Below, in pieces: positions 59,301 to 64,000 of a stretch of 64,000 nucleotides of DNA. Made by a program: the position numbers and the translations under genes. The notes under the pieces were generated by a model. That model was not told the origin of the DNA, did not search any database, and saw nothing but the letters and a program-made list of their open reading frames with translations. The stretch lies in assembly GCA_963576735.1 (NCBI GenBank), contig OY755190.1, positions 9,107,695-9,171,694 on the forward strand. Reading direction: 5' to 3'. This DNA is from Bedellia somnulentella (Eukaryota; Arthropoda; Insecta; Lepidoptera; Bedelliidae). How positions within the stretch are numbered: position 1 is the stretch's first letter; each line of letters begins with the position of its first letter.

Positions 59301-62300
59301 AGTTTGATCTATTGCTCGTAAGCATAACCATACTGATCTTTTCCTTAACAATTTGTATCGTAAGTCATATATTTTTGTTTTAATTTTTACAACATTTTTG
59401 TTTTAATTTTAAGTGTCGTCGTCTCAGAAAGTGCAACATAAACTTGAGATATGTTTATTGAAGTGATTAAAATTTCTTTGAAGTGTAGTCTCGCAACATG
59501 AAAGAAGCCACGAAGAAAAATAACATAGAATTATAGTCTCTTACTAAAATATAGAAGGCTTGCGCATACGGCAATGGAACGGTAGCAGCATCCTCAAGAC
59601 TCCAATGCGCTGGGACTGGCCACAGAAGGCGTGGCTCAGCAGCCACACGTGAGGATACCGCTCCACCTTTTATAACACCCATCACACGTTGCCCACTGTA
59701 TCACATAAAATAAATTATCATGGGCAAATTAAAACCTTTATGCACTTGGATAACTTGCTAATTTCTTTAAGGAACCAACGAAAGTATCAGGTACCATTTT
59801 GCAACAATTCAAGTCATAAGAATTTTAATTCTATGGAAAACTAGCAATCCGTGCCGGAATAGGATTGAATCGAAAAGTAAACTCAAGCCATTTTCCGACA
59901 TCCTTGTATAATTTGATTAAATTCGTTTGGTATTTCTGGTATTACCTCACCTTTTAGTTACTCCACTGTAGTCCATACCATATCCCGAGTCTATTTCTGT
60001 ACCGAAACTAGGAGAGAATTCATCTAAAGCTTTTTTAGCATCGATTACATTCAAACCAGCGTAATGAACCTTAAAATAACAAAGAAGAATTATAAACATA
60101 TGATTTGTAAGCTAACAGCACTATTGATAGATTAATAATAAAAATCATGTGTGAAACGATTGATCACGTAAAGTGGCGATGGACTGTCTCTGCCTACCGC
60201 AATGGGACGAATGTCGTGAGAATAGTTATATATGTAACGAGCCTTCTCCTGGCAATATTTTTTTGAGCTTGTGTTTATAAATCCCCAAAAGAGGTAACCA
60301 GAGTTTCAGAATTGAAAATTCCTTAGCTACTCTTGAAAGTTGAGTGGGAGAAACGTTGTAATATATATGGTTTTTGATGATAAGTCTCTAACTGCATCGC
60401 CCCAATATCCATTAAAAAGCCCCAATACCCTTAGTCGCCTCTTACGTACACCCCACGGGCAGAAACGGGGTAGTACTATTCTAAGTCGACCTACACAGCT
60501 TTATTTAGTTTAAGTTATTTTTTACCATACACCTACTACCAGAAATAATGTGTTTTTTTACCTTGACGATGATTTTTGATGGATCTGGTTCAGCAGCCTC
60601 AACCCACGTCAGAGTTTTTATTCCTCCATTTTGAATGCTTTTTAATGTAACGTTGTGGTCCAAGACTGATGTAGAGGCTGGACATTTGACATTAAACTCA
60701 CCGTTCCAAACTCCCTGTTAATATGCTTAGTATAAAGTTTAAATCTATACATATAATAAATCTGTAGAAAAGTAATTTTTGTACATTGAAGAAATTGAAA
60801 AAAAAAATAGCCAGCGTGTGAACAGATAAGTAACAGAACCCATTTCCATCATTTTTAAATTTTTTGTCTGTTTGTCTGTTTATATGTTTGTTTGTGCGCG
60901 CAAAACGTAAAATCTACGAATTTAATGCTGAAAATGTTTATATACAAAAATTAAACGTAACTTGAGGTATAACTTAGTTTTTGTTTCATCGAAATCGGTT
61001 CACTCTATCAAAAGATATGATTAATTTTGTGAGTTCAAGAAGAAAAATATTACGTTACGCAATTCAGTATAGTACTTGCAACGACATCTTAAGTCTAAAT
61101 ATAGAACTAATGTTGATAGTTGGAATCCAAAGTCCGATAGATGGCGTTGTGCAAAAATAAAATAAAGAACCAAAATAAAATAAAGCAAAAATAAAATTTG
61201 CATTTTTTTAGCCCCTTTAACACCTTATTTTAAAGTCGGTTAAAGTAATAGAAGCTACAGGAAACAAGCTAGGCGAAATTAATACAAGCTGCCAATATCA
61301 AGTGAATTCGCCGACTATGAAAATAACTGAAATGCTTTTAAATATTATCTTTACTTAGTTTCTTAAATTAGGCTTATTCATATTAATATATTATGTAAAT
61401 AGTCTGCCTATTAATAAATCCAATTTGGTGAGCATAATTTTGAAATTCTTAGCCATTCTTCAAATGCACGTCACTTCACAACCAGTTTTCGTGAACGTTT
61501 ATAATAAAAAACTGAATTTTGGTCTACATTAAACACCAAACCTCTCTGGCTTCGTTTACATCCATCAATCTTTTCATACATGCTCTTTTATTCTTCATAC
61601 TGCGGACACCTGCCTTTTTGAGCACGTTTTCTATTTGATCCAAATCTGTCCTCCGAGGTCGTCCTCTACTAACATTACCTTCCACATTGGCGATAAAAAA
61701 AGTGTCAAGTACAAAGTGGCGATCGATAGTCTCTGCCTACCCCAATGGAAACTAACGGCGTGAGAATATGTATGTATGTATGTATTAAACACCAGAAACA
61801 TAAGACATCTTTTAAGTTCTACTTTTTTTAACACTAAAATGATGTAGTGACCTTAGTGACTAACCTTAATTTAGTTATATTTGCATATTATACATACATA
61901 CATATACTCACGACTATAAATCCCTAGAAGGGGTAGCCTGAGCTAAGGAATTAGAAATTCCTCAGCCACTTTTGGAAAATTGAGTGGGGAAAAGATGGTA
62001 AAATAAAGGTTGTTGGTAATGGGTCTCCAACCGCATCGCCCAAAAATCCCTTAAAAACCCCCAATACCGTTAGTCGCCTCTTACGTACATCCACCGGAAG
62101 AAATGGGGTAGTGCTATTCTAAGCCGACACTACACAGCTACTACAGTGCATATTATGCCACTGATAAATCGATTTAATTCAATGTATTATCATAGTACAA
62201 CCAACAACCGTAAACCCTAATAATAGTAAAGTACCTTTTTTGAGCGGTTTTATTTAGCTTACCCCGTTTGTTTTATTCTTTCTTGAGTGAAATTTAGTAA

Positions 62301-64000
62301 TTTAGTTTTCACCCCCTTCCTGTCAACCGGTTAATATTTCTTTTCGGAAGGAAAAGACGTGATGAGCTCGAAGCAAAGAGTGATGAGCTCAAGGCCCGAC
62401 CACCTGCGGCCATCAATAATAACTACCTATATATTGGAGGGGTACTGATTTTTCAACATACGTCATAGAACATTTGTCGGAAAGATTGGCTATGTCAGTC
62501 ACATGAGAGCACATGAACACACTCTTAATAGCCGGATACCAGAACTTGCTGTGGCCGAAATCGGGCGGGATTGATATATGATCTATGTGCAAAATTCCGA
62601 AGTGTTAAAAACAAAAGGGCTTTATAAATATATTGATGCATTATGCAGATCTGCTAGGATCGTACAAGGTAGCGATCCTTAATCTTCGGCTAACCCTGTA
62701 ACTGTATCTAAATAAACACTAATTCAAATGAGATACACACAGTTACGACCTTTTATTATTTCAACTGGATAATGGCTACTGTAATTAATTAAATATCATT
62801 ATAAAATACTCAATAGTTCCTACATCACAATAAGTGTGCGCATTAGATTTCATTGGTTCTTTATTTTATTTCAAAAAGGTGATATACTCTTAACTAAACG
62901 ACGTTTTTTTGTTCTCGACAATCACGCGAACGAAGTCGCGGGCACAGCTAGATTAAAAATAAAAATATCAATTATACAATAAAAACTAATTATCATCCGT
63001 GTCCATGTGAAAAATGAAATTAATAATAATAAAATATTAGTAGTAATAATGACATCAAATAGTAATAATATTACAATAAAGTTGTAAGCAAATTGGAGAA
63101 ACATACATACAACTCTCAAGGACGGTGATTTCAGTAGCTGACGACCACTGAGGATCAAATAGAGATCAGATTAGGAATTTGAAAAAAAAACTGTAAAAAA
63201 GGCAAGCATCATAAAAAATAAAAGGGCACGTATGAAAACATTGAGGAATTTACAGGAAACTCGAGAGGTTTGCCAGCATTGTAAAAAGTAGCGATTAATA
63301 GTCTCTGCCCACTAATGGCAGAAGTAAATGAGTAATTTTAATTTCAGTACTTACGTTATCCCAGAAGTTAAAAGCTAAGTCAAAACTGGGTAGTAAATTG
63401 AGGTTTTTATCTTTAATCATTTGTTGGTTACTCATTACTACGCTTATATTGTTGCGCTCTGGCTCTTTACGCCATTTCTGCACAAGGTCTGAAAACGAAA
63501 TTTAAATTGTTTTGCATCACCATTTTATGCCCTTTTTACTAACAGTGTTTTGTTACTAAGCAGGAAATAAGTAGAGAAGGCATAAAGAAGTGATAAAGGG
63601 TAATGCGGTAAATGCAGCAGTGAATCGCCTAAGAACAGTCAATAGTTTTTAACACTCGTATTTGGGCGGTAGGTGTGCTGAAACGGCGGACGAATATATC
63701 ACTCATAAAGTATTCGTTGGTGTTTCCCAATTTTTATATATGATGCAGTCCAAAGTGGATTATTTTATGCCTATTTGTTACTAAGTGTAAAGAAAATAAA
63801 AGGGCATGTATGAAAAGATCGAAGGCAATAAATGTGGCCTGTAAGATTTGTCAGTATTGGAAAACTGGCGATCGATATATCTTCTGCCTAGTATAATGAA
63901 AACTAATGTATATGTATGTATTGTTGAGGCTTGTACATTAGAACATAACCTCAAATAATTTTATCCTTTACCTTTTTCATACTTTTATCATACCTTTAAG
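46562..64000 (-). CDS. FAS-family multidomain protein, copy B (5' part off the right edge)
   Basis: Minus-strand spliced gene, tandem partner of copy A, upstream of it in transcription order. Visible coding sequence is 3,015 bases including the TAA stop at 46562-46564. Domain order is end of central region, ER, KR, ACP, thioesterase. The 7-base tail at 63994-64000 ends LK plus one base before a GTATGA donor, matching the end of copy A exon 23. ER and thioesterase look competent, while KR and ACP have lost the residues they need. One exon pair (31) is identical at 46 of 58 residues to copy A by hand alignment. The normal family product would be palmitate; I infer that this protein cannot make it. 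KS to DH are unseen, so their state is unknown. Confidence 0.92.
47390..47594 (-). repeat. R2 retroposon, internally shortened
   Basis: In the last-but-one intron of copy B, 25 bases from the donor of the GYSMG exon. Confidence 0.75.
48140..48600 (-). repeat. Probable LINE 3' region
   Basis: Minus strand KWEAYVIQCASLTS resembles the EAYVQQWTS end of LINE RTs; the remainder looks like 3' non-coding sequence. In the intron between two thioesterase exons of copy B. I cannot name the family. Confidence 0.5.
49463..49880 (-). pseudogene. LINE 3' end (RT C-terminus) with TATG tail
   Basis: Minus strand reads RWFGHIERMDDRKLVKGIYR, then SRGRPRRTHLDQIESVLKKA, and [16 protein letters not shown], the usual C-terminus of an RTE-like RT. 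A microsatellite lies at the 3' end. Short pieces of the same tail occur at 32600-32860, 39425-39510, 57020-57115, 60150-60215, 61540-61780, 63230-63320 and 63790-63920. Confidence 0.8.
50046..50122 (-). repeat. tRNA-like SINE head
   Basis: On the minus strand GTGACCGAGTGGATAGG (box A-like) and GGTTGCGGGTTCGCTCCCCG (box B and T arm) lie 45 bases apart. The sequence follows the donor of the copy B linker exon and has no clear tail. Confidence 0.6.
50145..51787 (-). CDS. Copy B: KR tail, acyl carrier domain without attachment Ser, linker
   Basis: Exons: 51628-51787 (LSYTAVVDALESAIKANEPVV, the KR-to-ACP linker, then VERILAIAG, the start of ACP helix 1), 50793-50940 (main ACP) and 50145-50286 (linker to the thioesterase). 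The ACP phosphopantetheine site LADLGMDSLMGVEVRQ aligns without gaps to FQEMGILPEKCDNVAN. Pro (codon CCA, positions 50882-50884) stands in the place of the serine. Later helix residues (TYFEKNYTQEQIFQLTISK against TLEREYDLVLSMREIRQLTFGK) confirm the alignment. A carrier without this serine cannot be loaded with the arm that holds acyl chains. Confidence 0.86.
50448..50528 (-). repeat. R2 retroposon, 3' fragment
   Basis: Tail piece only, beginning in a TATA run, between the ACP exon and linker exon of copy B. Confidence 0.7.
51271..51497 (+). repeat. R1 SINE, 3' part
   Basis: Headless copy in the intron between the KR-tail exon and the ACP exon of copy B. Confidence 0.77.
51918..52241. repeat. 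Foldback element in copy B intron
   Basis: 324 bp, arms of about 155 bp. ACTATTGATGTTCGGAT at the left is matched by its near-complement at the right. Both arms contain CACGGGAAGACTGAGGTGTT or its complement. Confidence 0.82.
52275..52450 (+). repeat. R2 retroposon, partial
   Basis: Lacks the head and the tail; follows the foldback element at 51918-52241. Confidence 0.68.
53130..53480. repeat. Dispersed repeat with a GACA microsatellite
   Basis: The tetranucleotide GACA is repeated 13 times at 53306-53357 inside a longer repeat (TTAGAATCCGTCGAGTAGTT to the left, GGCATCAGTATCGATCCCTA to the right). Apparent Cys/Val-rich reading frames here come from the microsatellite. Confidence 0.65.
53886..55144 (-). 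CDS. Copy B: degenerate ketoreductase domain
   Basis: Exons: 54980-55144, 54579-54788, 53886-53991. The cofactor loop TGGLGGFG is replaced by VSLDADEGAVAK. The middle exon is recognisably KR (WEKNGLKVKI, then FEGIFVLAGHKL in the place of GGVFNLAVVLRD, and CPNIKYFAIVSD in the place of CP-LDYFVIFSS). The catalytic region, normally FSS, about 14 residues, then NYGFANS-ME, is shortened to VSDNSDIGKTVCINRHKSGLPA. The Tyr-xxx-Asn pair is absent. The frame stays open and joins the next exon in phase 0, so this is a trimmed domain and not a missed exon, unless a small exon hides in the 53992-54578 or 51788-53885 introns. Confidence 0.85.
55716..55885 (+). repeat. R1 SINE, 3' part
   Basis: Headless copy of the GGCAAGCGCCATCTAG-type subfamily (opposite orientation), between ER and KR exons of copy B. 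Confidence 0.77.
56069..60714 (-). CDS. Copy B: enoyl reductase domain
   Basis: Exons: 60562-60714, 59951-60069, 59545-59695, 58478-58649, 57977-58089, 57140-57298, 56069-56241. Six of the seven have the same length as in copy A; the sixth is two codons shorter (159 against 165 bases). [15 protein letters not shown], the nucleotide motif [10 protein letters not shown], the lysine run DMHKKRFLKR and NSRD are all present. Exon 31's counterpart ends [16 protein letters not shown]. Nothing visible predicts loss of activity. Several retroposon copies sit in the introns. Confidence 0.9.
56540..56760 (+). pseudogene. Degenerate LINE RT fragment
   Basis: Pieces NVDKTKTMVFQRG, DIDGKKVEQVKGVC and KCDEDIES in shifting frames match the post-YADD part of the same LINE type; its tail is probably the 57020-57115 piece. 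Confidence 0.7.
58722..58806 (-). repeat. R1 SINE, 3' fragment
   Basis: About 85 bases near the acceptor of the [10 protein letters not shown] exon of copy B. Confidence 0.72.
58976..59223 (-). repeat. R2 retroposon, full copy
   Basis: In the intron between the third and fourth ER exons of copy B. Confidence 0.8.
60262..60500 (-). repeat. R2 retroposon, diverged full copy
   Basis: 60 bases from the donor of the first ER exon of copy B. Confidence 0.72.
61540..61790 (-). repeat. LINE 3' fragment, internally deleted
   Basis: The same tail as 49463-49880 (GAGGTCGTCCTCTACTAAC shared on the plus strand) fused to the AAAGTGGCGATCGATAGTCT end in opposite orientation, so two fragments meet at about 61690. 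Confidence 0.68.
61890..62139 (-). repeat. R2 retroposon, full copy
   Basis: Near-consensus copy in the large intron before the ER of copy B. Confidence 0.82.
62141..63354. other. Intron of copy B, repeat debris
   Basis: Apart from the LINE remnants noted, the sequence GAACGAAGTCGCGGGCACAG near 62930 is a Helitron-like end. No exon-like segment with the phase expected between exons 24 and 25 was found, as copy A also has none there. Confidence 0.5.
62340..62560 (+). pseudogene. Possible LINE remnant with zinc-finger-like end
   Basis: A plus frame gives FVGKIGYVSHMRAHEHTL, which recalls the degenerate C2H2 motif at the end of some LINE ORFs. Too short to be certain. Confidence 0.4.
63355..64000 (-). 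CDS. Copy B: end of central region
   Basis: Exon tail 63994-64000 and exon 63355-63488. The full exon reads [20 protein letters not shown] and ends LAFNFWDN before a GTAAGT donor. It has the same 134-base length and phases as copy A exon 24 and anchors the alignment between the two genes. Confidence 0.88.

Noticed and set aside
46562..64000. Copy B as an ordinary fatty acid synthase
   Set aside because: The ACP serine and KR active-site residues are missing in otherwise well-aligned exons.

Overview
The window looks like insect nuclear DNA, most likely from a moth or butterfly. It is AT-rich, its genes are split into many small exons with GT/AG borders, and its introns are packed with short interspersed repeats, foldback elements, LINE, Tc1 and piggyBac pieces of the kinds common in Lepidoptera. 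The order assignment is an inference from repeat style. There is no rRNA gene, CRISPR array or bacterial-type operon.

Two head-to-tail genes of the animal fatty acid synthase (FAS) family dominate, both on the minus strand. Copy B (right) enters from the right edge and runs from the end of its central region through ER, KR, ACP and thioesterase to a stop at 46562. Copy A (left) starts at 33410 and runs through KS, acyltransferase, DH, central region and ER to the first KR exon at 441, then leaves the window. I reconstructed 32 exons for A (5,333 coding bases) and 17 full exons plus a 7-base exon tail for B. All splice phases agree. Where the copies overlap, matching exons have the same phase and nearly all the same length, so they arose by tandem duplication.

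The main discovery is that the open frames are intact but the synthase chemistry appears lost. In A, the KS keeps its cysteine but both catalytic histidines are replaced (Phe, Tyr) and the GFGG loop is gone; the DH histidine is Tyr. In both copies the KR lacks the TGGLGGFG cofactor loop. In B the KR Ser/Tyr/Asn segment is missing, and the ACP has Pro where the phosphopantetheine serine should be. By contrast, the acyltransferase Ser/Arg/His set (A), the ER cofactor region (both) and the thioesterase Ser/Asp/His set (B) are kept. Neither protein should run a normal elongation cycle, yet both look maintained. They are candidate pseudo-synthases with a new role.

The remainder is mobile DNA. An APE/RT LINE split a short retroposon in an intron of copy A and was itself entered by an internally deleted piggyBac element. 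The 13-kb gap between the genes holds a near-intact Tc1 transposase, foldback elements, tRNA-headed SINEs and a TIR transposon carrying a broken arthropod multicopy protein. Two tRNA-like foldback elements, one amplified into a 317-bp tandem array, lie in introns of copy A.
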